From Cladobotryum mycophilum (Eukaryota; Ascomycota; Sordariomycetes; Hypocreales; Hypocreaceae): 64,000 nucleotides of DNA. Position 1 is the first letter of the stretch; every line of letters starts with the position of its first letter. Shown piece after piece: positions 23,444 through 35,354 of the stretch. Below the pieces are notes generated by a model that saw nothing but the letters and a program-made list of their open reading frames with translations, had not been told where the DNA came from and did no database searches. Position numbers and translations under genes: made by a program. Location: assembly GCA_036429605.1 (NCBI GenBank), contig CM071590.1, positions 4,898,001-4,962,000 of the forward strand, written 5' to 3'.

Positions 23444-23815
23444 GACGAAAAGCTAGATGACGCTAGATATTTCCAGCGATGTACGTAATGAGTTGTTATA
23501 TAAGACAACAACATATATAAAATACAATAGAGTGACAAAAGTCTACGCTCATAGATCCGTGGTAGTGTTAGGAGAGGTGAATGTAGAGTCTTGTCATATA
23601 ACTGTAGACTGACAGGGCGTTGATAAACTAGTCTATGGAAAAGGTTTGAGCTGATATATATATGTATCACCCAGTTCAATGCTTGTAACCCGCTTTTGCT
23701 CAAATCGTACACATAACCCCTTCAATAATAAATCATTACGTCCCCCTCTTAGTGTTCCGCTTCTGGCTCGATGCCCGTGACCACGGCCCAGGATTCGTCT
23801 TAAACCGCACAAAAC
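23444..23815. other. Convergent 3' intergenic region
   Basis: AT-rich sequence between two stop codons, with no gene seen. Confidence 0.6.
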
Positions 23816-26800
23816 TCAAGCTCCCCGGCGACGGCGCTGTTCCCTGCGCTCTGCTAGGCACGTTCTTGCCGATCCGTTCCCAATCACCCTTTTCATGTCC
23901 CTCGTCGTCGCTTCCATCCAGGGCTGCTGGGGGAGCATAGACAAGTGTGAGTTGCCCCTCATCATGGCACCACGAAGAGCGGCCCAGGACTCAACCAGTC
24001 CGTGGGCAGCCTCCTCAACGCAGTTGCACTCATCGCCAGCTGGGCAGAAGGTCTCCCCCGCAGCGTGCCACTCAGCCAGACACTCCTCATGGCTGGCACA
24101 CCCGCAAGACAAGCACGGCGGGAACAAGGCGTCCACGGGCTCCAAACAGTACACGCACCGAAGCTGGTTCTGCACCCGATGGCAGCGATCGCACGTTCCC
24201 ACCGCACCGCCAAGTTTGGAGTCCGACGAAGTGTACCGAACAGGGTCTAGCTGCGTTTCATGAACGCGGCAAACACCCGTAACGTCAAGTCCGCGACCGG
24301 ACGCGATGAGCATCTGCAGTTGATCTTTCTTGCCCATGATGATTGGAGAAGAGACGCTCTTAGGATGGGATGCACCGCCGCTAGCTCCATCATGCAACGT
24401 GAAAGAATCATGGAAGCTGCTCTCTACCCCTGAGGGTAGGTCTTCCTTCAAGACGTTGAACTTCATGACCTCTAGACGAGCAAGCGGCTGGCCCCACATT
24501 TGTAGCATTTCTGCGTATGCGTAGCGGTAGTTTGAATAAATGTTAGCACGGCTAGGCTCCAGCAGCGGCGTGCTCAGCCAGCCATCGTCATCAAACATTG
24601 TCTGGTCTTCCACAAAGACGGAGACGCTGACCGGTACGAGGGGAAGCAACTCTTCTCGTCGGAATTCATCATCAGAGACAGAATTTCTACCTCCGCTTGA
24701 TTCTCCAATCGGATAGGAAGGTCCAGGTGTGGCATATCCTGGACGAGGAGTAAGGGTGTTCAGTATGGCCTCCGCAGGACTTGGTTTCTTCTTAGATTCC
24801 TTGGGCGGCGGTGGCGAGGACGAACTACCCCCGGTGAATGATCGGGGGAAGTTTGCAGAAAATGCTGACGCTAGGCCACCAGTATTGACCCTGGACAGCG
24901 TTCGATTGGTTGGCGATTTGGATAGTAGGTTGGTCGATGGGTTGGCCGATGGCTCCGGATCGATGAACCCCTTTCCTTTAGAAGGAGGTGTCTCGCCGCA
25001 AGAATACGAATTTGTACCAGGTTCCCCGGCCCACATGACCTCGTCTGAAGCATGGGATCCTGCATAATGGACAGGTGTATGCAGCGTGCCAGGGGTGGTC
25101 ATGGCTGAATGGGTGACACCTCTGCTGTAAATATTCCACGTTGAAGCATCCGTGGGGAAGTAGTCCAGCGAGAAAGAGGGGGCCTTCAGTGGCAACGGCG
25201 TTTCCTGCTGAGGTAGCTGTGATTCGACGTAAGCCACGCTGTCGTCGGTTGAGGATTCGCTAAAGATGCAAGAAAGCATCGCTAGCATTTGTACGTCTGC
25301 AATCTTCTCAAAATAGTCAAAGAGCTCTAGTATAAAGTCTTTGGCCAGCGGGTGTCGGCCCCATTTTACTCGGCCCAATAGAGTATTGTCTGCTGCAAAT
25401 GGCAAAATGTCGTCCAGCGAATCATTCTTCTCCTGTTCACGAACTTTGGATACGACCTCGCGAGCAATCACGAGGATTGAGCTTCGTCTCTGATTGCTAG
25501 CAAGAAGTTCGAGTGGGATCCCCTTTTTCAGCAACAGAGACAGATATAGCCATACATTTTGCAAGTCTGTATATCCATATTTCTCTGCTACGCTTGCGTT
25601 GTGCTTGCAGATTATGGCGCCGTCTCCAAATATGGCGTACTCTTGCGCGAATTCTCTCTTTGAGGGCAAATCAGATCGCATGTCGTGAATGGAGATGACG
25701 TTTCGAGGACGGTTGATCCGCCGTCGACTGGCTCCGGTGCCGGTTGCGGTTCCAATACCGGTCCCTGTTCCGCCACCGCTGGATCGTATGGAGCGATCCT
25801 CACTCCAAGTTTTCCTGAGGTGTCGACTAGAGTGATACCAGACACTCATCTTATGGATTGATGTGGATTCAGAATCGCTAGACGAGGACGACGACTCATC
25901 CGACTCTTCCGAATCGGACTGGTCCTCAGTAGCAGAAGCTTCGTCGGTAGCGTACTTGTGCCTTGGAGGTGTGTCGTGCGTGAGTCGGCCAAAACCAGCA
26001 AAGACGGGCTCCCCTCTGGCACGCTGGTTGTTGTATTGATCCGCGGTTATCTGGAACAGCGCCCGCGCCTTTTCTTCTTTTGTTGGGAAGAAGCACACGA
26101 GGCGCCCATCTGCTGAAAAGCGAGCACCACAAGTTAAAGGCGGAGTGGGCAAAATAAAGTGAGGAGGGGTTGCAATGATTGCATCACTATCAGTGTGAGG
26201 CATCAGTTCCTGCGACATAGACGCCGACCCGCCCGCTGGGATGTCTTCATCCTCTTCAGTCGAGCTGTCATCAGCAAGCCCATCGAGGTCGTCGTCTAGG
26301 TCTCGGACGTTTTTAAACAGCGTGGTACTGGCTTCGAGGTCGACTTCTCCCAATAGGTAAGTAAATACCACCTCTAAACAGTTCTGCTTCATCCGCAAGA
26401 AGTTCTCCGCAAGCTGATGAAGCTCCCTATCAAGCCGCCTGTGCATCGCCTCTGGCATGAACGAAGTCCTTTCAATAAAGAATTTTGGCGCCCGTACTTT
26501 GGGGTAATCGATTGGAATATCAATTTTGACTTTGATAAAGATTGGCTCACTGTCCTTTCCCCATGGGCCATTTAGAGAGGCAGTTAGGGTTAGATTGTCC
26601 ATGTCGATATTCTCCCATTTAACCTTTGGAATCTGAGTGCTGATTCGGAGAAGTTCCTCCTGTATAGTGTCCGGCTCGCCCCATTGGTCATCGGGGTAAC
26701 CATGTCCCAGGATACTAGAATCCTTGGATACAAGACGCCTACCGTCTGTAGAGGCCTTTCTTTTCGTCATGGTGATTCCTTTCATCCATCCAATTTGCGA

Positions 26801-28249
26801 CTGGCTCTTGTCCAGACTCTTTCGCGTGATCACCTTGGCTTTCATGGACGGGCCACGCCATGCTGGCCTCATTTGGCGGTTGTACTGCACAGTTGATCGC
26901 ATCCCGGCTGTGAGTGCGCTTTGTTTGTGGCTAACGCCGCCAGCATTTTGTCGAAGATCCTTCATGGTGCTGGTCTTTCGGTCACGGGTCGGAGTATCGT
27001 CTATTGTACGGAAGGTTTTGTATATCGCTCCCTTGCGAGTGATGTTGAGACCTTCCCCTACAGGTTCATCTTTCTTGAAACCTACCGATTGTAGGATATT
27101 AGCATCGACGCAGTGGAGTCTCAGCTCGTTGTCTGTCCCCCAGGAAACGAGTTGGAACTCTCGCGAATCAATGTTGTCGTCTGTAATCCCGCCACGACTT
27201 CTCCACAAAAACTCCTTTCCTTTGTGATCTCCATGGCCACTAATCACAGCTACAGGCTTCTGTGAGGGCTCAATGGAACTATCTTTGGACCACAGACGAT
27301 CGTAAAGGTATAGGTCACCGGGTTCATTCTGTGGCATAGCGAGCAGCCCATATCCAAAAGGCGTGTGGCGAGCTCTCCATACGGGGTAATCAGTGCGAAT
27401 GACATGCTGCGGCTCATCCCCCTCAACGCCATAGTCCCAGAATTTGATGCTTTGGTCCAAGGAGCAGGTTACGAGGCCGGTCTGCTCAGTACGGTTCCAA
27501 TCTAAACCATAGATTTTTGAGTCATGTGCGTTTATGGACTTGAGAGGCTGGGCGGGGTTTCGCACGTCCCAGATATGCAACCAACGGTCGTGTGAGGAAG
27601 CTAGAATATTAGAACTCTTGCGGTTGTACTTGACCTGCGTCGCACCAGCAAACCAGTCACAAAAGGTCATGGCAGGTGATCTTGGTCGCCGAAGATCCCA
27701 CCAATGAATATAACCATCCACAGAGCACGTCGCCAGGAAGTCAGGATGATGGGCAGAAAAATTGACATCAGTAATGGCTCTGCTATGACCTTGAAGCGAG
27801 TGTTCAATTGCGCCGGTACTCGAATCGTCCCTCAAGTTGAGATTCCACACCAGGGCGCGATGATTGGCCGTTGAAACAACCCAATAGTCTCGAGCTGCAA
27901 ATGGGGACCATTGCACATCTACGACCAGCCATGGCATGCCAGGACTGCGTAACCGTCTTGGTTCACTGTATGGCGAGTCCAGATCGATGATTGCGAGACC
28001 TTCGGGTCTTTTACAAGCAGAGTCAGTCAATGTCAATTTTTTTTAATTACTGTATGAGTTTTGACTCAAGAGACGCGTTGCAACTTACGATGCTAATGCA
28101 ATATCTCTCCCTGATGGTGAGATTGTCGCAGAGCCAACAAGGCCTTCAACATGGATCGTCCCGTCGGCCTCGAAGCTCTCGCTATCGTACGCCGACTTGA
28201 TGATCCTGCCCTTCTTGGGCGAATCAGGTCGCTGGTCATAGGACGGCAT
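23816..28249 (-). CDS. MTC5: SEACAT/GATOR2 subunit Mtc5 (WDR59 homologue)
   Basis: Two exons (28089-28249 and 23816-28007; intron 81 bases, GTAAGT donor) encode 1450 residues. Mtc5/WDR59 is part of the vacuole-associated SEACAT (GATOR2) complex that relieves SEACIT inhibition of TORC1 in response to amino acids. Domains: N-terminal WD40 propeller (about residues 80-360, with WVVSTANHRALVWNL, FLATCSVDGYIHWWDLR and similar blades), an RWD domain (about 500-610), a long low-complexity middle with Ser/Asp runs, and a C-terminal CxxC zinc/RING-like region (about 1310-1382) with CDRCHRVQNQLRCVYC and CLSCGCASHEEC. This order is diagnostic of WDR59. The 4.2-kb exon is uninterrupted, with no frame breaks. 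Exon 1 starts MPSYDQRPDSP and joins in phase to SPEGLAIIDLDSP. Confidence 0.92.
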
Positions 28250-29273
28250 CTTCAAAGGGCGTCAGTCGCACTCCAATAATGACCTTCATGTCGCGGCTCA
28301 TGCAGAGCTCCAGCGGTCGTCGTGTGTGCGATTAAGCTATGATGACAAGAGATGATGCCACCAATAGCAATCAAGGGCATTCAATTCATTGTTCACCAGG
28401 TCTCATAGCAGCTTGTCGGAGACCATTGCAATGGCATATGAAGCTTGGAATAGGTATTGATGGCTCAGGTGATGAAGATCAGATGATGGCCATTTCGCGA
28501 CTGAGGTTAGAAATGGTTGGACAATCTTGGACCAAGGCTGTCTGGCTGTCAGGGACAAAGTCGATGACATAAGTAGTACTGAAGTCACTTTGCAGAGTTG
28601 ATTAGCGCTTATCGGTATAACCGGTACATTAATGGTACTTCTTACTGAGACGGGAGGAATGTGCCAACCAAAACAATTTGGGTACCTGCAACAGGGCCTA
28701 TCAAGGTACCGTGCAGATGTCGTTCTAATCGAGCCTCTGTCACTCACCCACAGAAGGTCAGTCAGTCCAGTCAGTTAGTCAGTCGGGTATGATAACTACA
28801 AGCACCTGCACCTACTACTGCAAATGAGGCTGACAGATATGGGCCATCACAATGATTGTTGACATTGTGTATCAATACAATGACACAAATCGGCTGAGTT
28901 TGGAAGAATATTTTGTAATTCTCAAATAATCACTACAATAAAGAATTATGTAAACCCCCAATTTTCTAGACATATCCCTTATAATAACACCCTAAAACCA
29001 AATCATCCATCGTGCATAATATTATCTGCCCCTCGTCCGAGAAGCCGTCTCCATCTCCAGGCTTTTCGCAGGGTTGCTTTAGGTGTCGCATGCCCCGCCT
29101 CAACTTTCGCTCTTCACAACCCACCTCCCCCTTGCTCGTCAGAAGGGCGTCTGCGTTACCCTCCAGATCGATTGTAACCTCCAATACCTACGGAATATTT
29201 TATACTGTATTTTCTTTACTTTATCCAACTATCGTTGTTGTATCGCCCTTCTTCGACCCCGAATATCACCAAC
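28250..29273. other. Divergent promoter region MTC5 / UBC13
   Basis: About 1 kb shared upstream region. No gene seen; CT-rich leader just before 29274. Confidence 0.55.
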
Positions 29274-29919
29274 ATGGCTCTCCCGAAGCGAATCCAGAAG
29301 GAGACTGAACGTCTGATGGCCGAGCCGTGCGCCTCTCCATATAAGCTCCTCGCAATATCGTTGACTGTGCTTTGCGTCCCTAATAGTTGGTTTCTTTAGA
29401 GTCGCCGGCATCAGCGCCGTTCCTCATGATGATAACCTGCGTTATTTCGATGTCGAGATCCACGGCCCCACCACATCGCCATATGAAGGTATACATCGAA
29501 CCTACATCGCCAGTCGGGAGAGAGGATTAATACTTTTTTCTAGGCGGCATCTTCAAGCTCGAGCTGTTCCTCCCCGAGGACTACCCTATGACGCCGCCCA
29601 AGATCCGTTTCCTCACCAAAATCTTTCATCCAAATGTCGATAAGCTGGGCCGTATCTGCTTGGACGTCTTGAAGAGTAGGGCCTCATACATGTACCCTCA
29701 GCAATAGAATCCCCCATTTACTAATGTGTAACATTAGACAACTGGTCCCCCGCCCTCCAGATCCGGACTATCCTCCTATCGATCCAGGCCCTACTCGGCG
29801 CCCCCAACCCCGATGACCCTCTCGCCGCCGACGTCGCCAAGAGCTGGAAGGATGATGAGCAGGCGGCCATTGCAACCGCCAGGGAATGGACCGCCAAGTA
29901 CGCAAAGCCACAGGCATAG
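29274..29919 (+). CDS. UBC13: Ubiquitin-conjugating enzyme E2 Ubc13 (UBE2N)
   Basis: Four exons (29274-29326, 29400-29488, 29544-29675, 29738-29919) give 151 residues. Ubc13 pairs with Mms2 to build Lys63-linked ubiquitin chains in post-replication DNA repair. The sequence is near-identical in style to known Ubc13: MALPKRIQKETERL, YFDVEIHGP, SPYEGGIFKLELFLP, the HPN active-site approach, catalytic Cys in GRICLDVLK and WSPALQIRTILLSIQALL. Residue after LK is Asn (LKNNWSP) under the only in-phase splice of intron 3 (donor GTAGGG). Intron 1 uses a less usual GTGCGC donor. All phases and the final length agree with the family. High confidence. Confidence 0.97.
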
Positions 29920-30734
29920 AAGGATAAACCCTGAATAAATAAAGACTCTGAGGTCAAAATATAGGCTATACGTTTTGGGCCAAATGAGATTACGAGCATT
30001 ATGGGAGGAGTTGAGAAAGGGGGTTACATGGGTCTTTTTCTTTTCTATCGTTATTTTTTAGAATGCTCTTGATTTTTACGGACATGGAAATGTTGGCTCG
30101 GGTTCATCTGATCAAGTTTTCTAGATGGTTTGACTTGTCTACACTCGCACATCCTTGATATAAAACACCCAATTCACATTTGAGTGAAGCAGTTACCCTT
30201 CCTATACTACAAAAGCTGAAGCATAACACTAAACAACACTCATAAGAAGATGAGAGAAGTCGTCATCATTGGTTAAGAAAACACGAATATATCAAAAGAG
30301 TTCAAAATGTCAATTGGGCCACTACATTGATGATATGTTAGCCATGGCACTCTTGCATAGAGATTCAACATGGAGAAGTGAATAAGGTATTGTCATAATG
30401 TAATAGGTTTTCATCCAGGAGATTCAGGGTTAAAAAGCTCATTGAAGATAGTTGATAATCATTCCAACAAAGGGTGCAAAAGAGAAAAATAGTACTGACC
30501 TTGTTGATTGTAACATAACTGACGCATAGCCATGGTCACATCATAAATATGTTGGGGTATTCGCTCATATTAACAGCCGTTCCTGACCTTGTCCTTTTGT
30601 TTACTACATGTATATCAAGAAAATCGTGTCGTAGATGGTGTACAGGTAGAGACTTGATATCCCTGTCTCGAGTTTTTGTATCTACAATGCTAGAGTACAC
30701 AAAGGGAAGCCGGAGTGAGGGAAAAGCCAGTTGA
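29920..30734. other. Convergent 3' intergenic region UBC13 / ATP7
   Basis: AT-rich 815 bases between two stop codons. No gene seen. Confidence 0.55.
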
Positions 30735-31483
30735 TTAAACCATCGCAAGGTCGCCAAACTTCTCCTGTTTTTGGTGTCAGCGCTGTGTGTGGAATGATCG
30801 GCGGGACCACATACCTTGTATCCGGGTACCATCCATCGTCCCTTGGCAACGAGCTCGGCCGTCTTCTCGTCGATGGACTTCTCGGCGGCGGCAACATCGT
30901 CCTTGCAACAATTAACAAAATGTCTACCCATCTCAGTCTTGGTATACATACGACAGTAAGGTCCTCGAATGGTCGGGCCTCCTCAATGTTCTGAAGGGTC
31001 GCAGCAAGATCCTTGAGTTCCAGATCCACAGCACGCTTGGTCTCCTCGGCATTCTTGACAGCCTCCACCTCAAAAGCGTCAATCGCCTTCAACTGTCGGG
31101 TGACATCGTAGGTAGTGGGCTTGAAGGCCTTGAATCGCTTCTCGATCTCGTCAACGACGGCCTGGTTCTTCAGGACGGAGCGGTACTGGGCGAAATCGAC
31201 AGTGGTGGCCTGCTCGCTGAGCTGCTGGACCTTGCGGCGGGCGTCCTCGTTTCGCTTCTTGAAGGCCTGCAAAGAGGCGACAGTCTGGCCGCGGAGGCCC
31301 AGCGACTGGGTAACCTTGACCCAGTCGAGCTTGAGAGCTGCGCTTCGCTGTTGGGAAGTGAAAATTAGCTCATGGACGTTCGGCGGGTTCGCAGCGATGC
31401 GATTCGGTCTCGAGAAAAAGGCATGACGGCGCTCCAGAAATTTATGAATGCGCCAATTGATGATAATAACTCACCGTGGCCAT
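30735..31483 (-). CDS. ATP7: Mitochondrial ATP synthase subunit d
   Basis: Four exons: 31475-31483, 30952-31347, 30815-30901, 30735-30764, encoding 173 residues. Subunit d is part of the peripheral stalk of mitochondrial F1Fo-ATP synthase on the matrix side of the inner membrane. Recognised by MATRSAALKLDWVKVTQSLG, FKKRNEDARRKVQQL, a coiled-coil-rich middle and the end WMVPGYKEKFGDL. The first coding exon is only three codons (ATG GCC ACG) before a GTGAGT donor and a 127-base intron; the last exon codes nine residues. Both are forced by phase and by the conserved ends. Length matches yeast Atp7. It sits in a tandem minus-strand run with EGD2 and RPL14, all highly expressed housekeeping genes. 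Confidence 0.96.
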
Positions 31484-31941
31484 TTTTATTATGATATGGG
31501 TCTCTGCGAGAAAAAGAGCGTGGTCTTGATGAGAATTCGACTTACTTTACCGAACTTGCCCGGCCTGGGGGCGCCAGCACCATTCCGAATCACGTGATGG
31601 ATTTCGTGACCCCCTCCATTCGTACAAGCGTCACCTTTGTTGGTGTGAGGCATCGCAAATGACTGGAAGCGCTGTGGTATGTACTTTACGATCTCTATTC
31701 TACTGGAGTACATTTACGTCACCATTCGAGTATGATTCAAGACAAACATTCATCAGATCAAGCCTTCATGAAAGCATCCATCACGTTAAAGCAAAGCACA
31801 AGTCAAGTCTCGATGACATCAAATTGGTCAAGATGAGGTTGTCCGCATAAGCTCATTTTTATTTCTGAGGGGCCTATATAGCTCTCTAGAACTATGAAAT
31901 AGCCCAAGACATCATCAAATATTTTTTAAACATCAGTTGTA
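31484..31941. other. Intergenic region EGD2 / ATP7
   Basis: 458 bases holding the EGD2 3' end and ATP7 promoter. No gene seen. Confidence 0.55.
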
Positions 31942-32704
31942 TCAGATACTCAAAGCCATGATGGAGTTGACAATGTCGTTATCATTCTCCTTCAGTGCTT
32001 TTATCGCCTTCTTGCGGCTGACGTTGGCCTGAGTCACGACGAGCTCAATGTCCTTGTCCTCAATGCCTTCGGCATCGACTTCCTCGCCGTCATCCTCTTC
32101 CTCCTCTTCCTCTTCTTCCTTCTTGTCTTCCTCGGCGTCCTCGCCGGCCTTGCTGGGCTCGCCGTGGTCGTGACCAGCGTGGTCGTTCTCGGCAGCCTGA
32201 GCGAGCTGCTGAGCAGCAGCAGCCTGAGCAGTGGCGTTGACGTCCTCAATCTTGGCCTCACCGAAGACGCTATGTAAAGTATTAGAGGATGATCCCTTGG
32301 ATGCATCGGAACTTGGTTCCACTTACATGTAGGTGTTGCTGTTGGGGGACTTGTAGACCTCGGGGTTGTTGATGACGAAGAGGATCTGTCCATTCATGCT
32401 TAGCTCTCATCCTTCTTCCCACATCCTCTCAATCGCCATCAATAGGTATAGGACGTACGTTCTTGGGACGGCGGAGGGTGACACGAGTGATGCCAGGGAC
32501 TCGGATAAGGTGCAGCTTCTCGAGGGCCTTGCGGGCCTTCTTCTCGTTGCGAGAGTGGACTACGGCAGTAGAACCAGCGGGGAGACTACCCTCGCCGACT
32601 TCCTCAGCCTCGGCCTCAGACTCATCGCTGCTCTCCTCCTGCTCCTCAACGGTGGGCTTCTTGGTCTCCTCGTCGGGGAGCTCCTCAACTCGTGGGTCGG
32701 CCAT
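31942..32704 (-). CDS. EGD2: Nascent polypeptide-associated complex subunit alpha
   Basis: Three exons (32459-32704, 32327-32385, 31942-32269) encode 210 residues. NAC alpha dimerises with NAC beta at the ribosome exit tunnel and shields nascent chains. Acidic N-terminus, then the NAC domain (RNEKKARKALEKLHLIRVPG, ITRVTLRRPKNILFVINNPEV, split for length, then KSPNSNTYIVFGEAKIED), a long acidic Glu/Asp linker, and a C-terminal UBA domain (DIELVVTQANVSRKKAIKAL ... NDIVNSIMALSI). Introns are 73 and 57 bases with GTACGT and GTAAGT donors, in phase. Size and domain order are as expected. Confidence 0.96.
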
Positions 32705-33431
32705 TTTGATGACTATGGTGGGGGAATGTCAATGTTAGCTTGTGTCCCCCTCTCTCAAGTTCGTTTTTTTTGCGCGAAAATATTCCCCCCAAAATTAATG
32801 CGACAAAGTTCCGCCGTTGGTGAAAATTTGCTCGAATCGATTCAAAATTCCGACAGCAATTGGAAATTACTCACATTATGTGTTGAGCCCGGATAAATCT
32901 TCTTATGGATCTACGTCGTGATGTAGCTCGAGACCGTTTTATGAGGGAAACTTCACACAGCGAATTTCTAGGGCTTGGTGGATGGTGCCGGCTAAGCTAA
33001 ATTAGGTAATCAGAACTTTGGTCGTGAGAGAGCAGTGTCAAGGCAAGAGGAACAAGGACAAAATCACCAAGTCAAAAAGTCGATGACATACAGGGCATTG
33101 CGATTGCGATTTTGATTTTTGAGAGGAGCGGCAGAGGCACTCTTTTTTCATAGCGTTTTACATGCTTCTCGTGAGTAATTTTGCTACAAAGAAAGTCACA
33201 GCGATCCGTAATGAGAACCCTCCCTATGCTTTTGAATTCATTTTGTCTGAATTTCCGTATTGACGCCGTTCATCATAATCGATGAAATGTGACATACAGC
33301 CCTTCCAGAACGGGAGCAAAAATGAACCCAGCAGATCTTTGCTGCTGTAATGCGTTTCCTGCCCGGGCCCTTGCCACTCGATCTAATGCCATCCCACCAA
33401 CACCCCATTTGACTCCTTAGCGAACAACCAA
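32705..33431. other. Intergenic region RPL14 / EGD2
   Basis: 727 bases; EGD2 promoter and RPL14 3' end. No gene or RNA recognised. Confidence 0.55.
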
Positions 33432-33955
33432 TTATGCCGAGGCCTTGATCTTAGCCAGAGCCTTGCGCTCCTCGAATCGTCGCTGCTTCTTCAGTCGCAG
33501 AACCTTGAAGCGGTCGAAGTCTGTGAGTGCCTTCCTCCTCTGGAGCTGGTCACGCTTCTTGGCCCAGTTGCTGGCCTTCCACTTGGCGTCAATCTCGGCC
33601 TTCTCCCACTCCTTGACGAGAGCGCCGTGTCGAGAGCCGCGGTTCAGGCCATCGACAATGAGGTGAGAAAGGAGGGCCTTGTTGAGAGGAAGGGCTTGTC
33701 GGGGAACCTTGAGCTTGGGGTCTGAAGAAGGACCTTCGATGAGAACCTGTGGCATGATTAGCTGCCGCTCGAAATTTTCGATCATCCTCCCCGAGATCAA
33801 AGATCAAGATCCATAATTCAACGTACTCGCTTGTGGTCGATGATCTCGACAATGGCAGCGAGTCTGCCGGTGTAGGGGTGTTCGCCGTTAATCAGCACGA
33901 CACGGCCAACCTCAACGAGGCGCCAGCTGGAACCCTCAATCAATGCTTCGCCCAT
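33432..33955 (-). CDS. RPL14: 60S ribosomal protein eL14
   Basis: Two exons (33827-33955 and 33432-33746; 80-base intron, GTACGT donor, ACAG acceptor) encode 147 residues. eL14 is a structural protein of the large cytosolic ribosomal subunit. The KOW/SH3-like N-terminus has WRLVEVGRVVLINGEHPYTG and RLAAIVEIIDHKRVLIEGP; the C-terminal part is basic and helical, with SRHGALVKEWEKAEI and LTDFDRFKVLRLKKQRRFEE. Length and sequence match fungal eL14 well. I looked in the intron for a C/D snoRNA and did not find convincing boxes. Confidence 0.97.
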
Positions 33956-34854
33956 TGTGACGGTATCTGTTTTGGATATTTTGTCAGTTCGTGATTCTTT
34001 CGAGATGTGCGCCGTGAATTTCGAAGAGGGAACTGAGGCGACGGGGAGGGTGCGATTTCCATACCAGATGTCGACGATGGTCTGCCGTTCAGGTGGATTG
34101 TTCTGGAGCTACTTTCACCTTGAAGTCTCCAATGACTTTTTGATGGCTTCGGCTATCAAACATGTGCGGGCAGAAATTACACATTTGCCCTAATTGAAAA
34201 AATTTCGGATTTTCTATTTTGCCATGCCACACCCCTGCGCCCCACGCCATGTGCACGGACCAACTAGCGCGTCCTTTTCTTCGCAGCAGCTCGCGCTGAA
34301 AATTTCAAGCTTCTTATTTGTTCATCAGCAGCCTCGCCAGCTTTTTTGCATGCTTTCTCTCAGTAAAACATTACTCGCTGGCGGGCTGAGTTGAAAACCT
34401 CAAGGTAAGCTTTACATTCCCTTCAATTGCACGATCCTGTCACTATGATGAGGTAATTTGCGTTTGATTCTATGCGGTGGCTCCCTCGCCGGGGATGCTA
34501 TACCAAATGGATACATGATATCTAATTCTTACATATTCTGAGAATTGACATACATTCTTCATGTTTTTTGTTGTCTTGCCTGTTCAAGCACACGGCTAAC
34601 AGAGGCATTACAGGTGTTTGATAACGTTATCCGAGCCATGTCGGTAGAGCTCCATGCCATGGGGAAGACTTTGCGAGATGCAGCTGCACTTGGTGGGCTC
34701 TCTGCGATCGAGTCAGAAATTGTTGGTCACGATTGCGTTGTTCATCCATGGTGTCAAGCTTGTCTTCGTTTGGTCCCCTACTGTTGCATGATGCTAGCCA
34801 TCGTTATGCACGACGGGTTGTTAGATATCTTTAGTTTTTACATAGTCCATCAAT
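33956..34854. other. Intergenic region
   Basis: 899 bases with the RPL14 promoter and the 3' flank of the small conserved gene. The open frames in it are antisense shadows or random. Confidence 0.5.
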
Positions 34855-35354
34855 TCAAGCTCTTCCTTTCTGCTTCAAATACTCCTGTTCATCTGCTGCT
34901 AGCTCTGCATCAATCTTCGCTCCTTTCGAGGGCTCGTTCCCGTGCATCCTGGCCTAAATAAAGTTAGCGATGCTGTTATCTTATAGAGCTTGTAGGGACT
35001 CAGCGCTCACGGGTCGTGTTGGGTCTTTTTTCAGCATGGCAGTCTCAGCATCGTCCTCCGGCTCTGTTCTTCGCTGCTGGGCATGTGTTAGTTATTACCA
35101 TAGGTGTATCATTCCTTGACCAACCTCCTCAGCAGCCAATCTATTGGCGATTGATCGTTGGTCTTCTGCATAGTTTGTCAGAAATATGTGCAACGCATTG
35201 TCTAAAAGGCCGACTTGCTTGAGTCGGTTCCAATATGAGAGCCTTGCTGGCCTTCATTGAATCTTTCCGCGGTTCGAAGCTCGGAATCCTTGTAGTTTCG
35301 CTGATCGCCAGCTTCATAGACGCCAGAGTTGCCAACGTTTGAGTATCCAGACAT
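34855..35354 (-). CDS. Small conserved fungal protein of unknown function, four exons
   Basis: No continuous frame covers this gene. I reconstruct four exons: 35219-35354, 35125-35165, 35011-35076, 34953-34855, giving 113 residues with all phases agreeing. The N-terminus is MSGYSNVGNSGVYEAGDQRN and the C-terminal half has RPARMHGNEPSKGAKIDAEL, which I recognise as recurring in conserved hypothetical proteins of Pezizomycotina; no function is known to me. It is hydrophilic, charged and probably disordered, with no signal peptide. Intron 1 (35166-35218, 53 bases) appears to be GC-AG (GCAAGT donor, CTGAC branch, GCAG acceptor). Intron 2 (35077-35124) has a GTTGGT donor and CTAAC branch; intron 3 (34954-35010) GTGAGC and GCTAAC. 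An alternative to intron 1 is an extra T in the run at 35205, which would read through with a hydrophobic insert. Confidence 0.78.

Noticed and set aside
33747..33826. Possible C/D snoRNA in the RPL14 intron
   Set aside because: No proper C-box/D-box pair or terminal stem.
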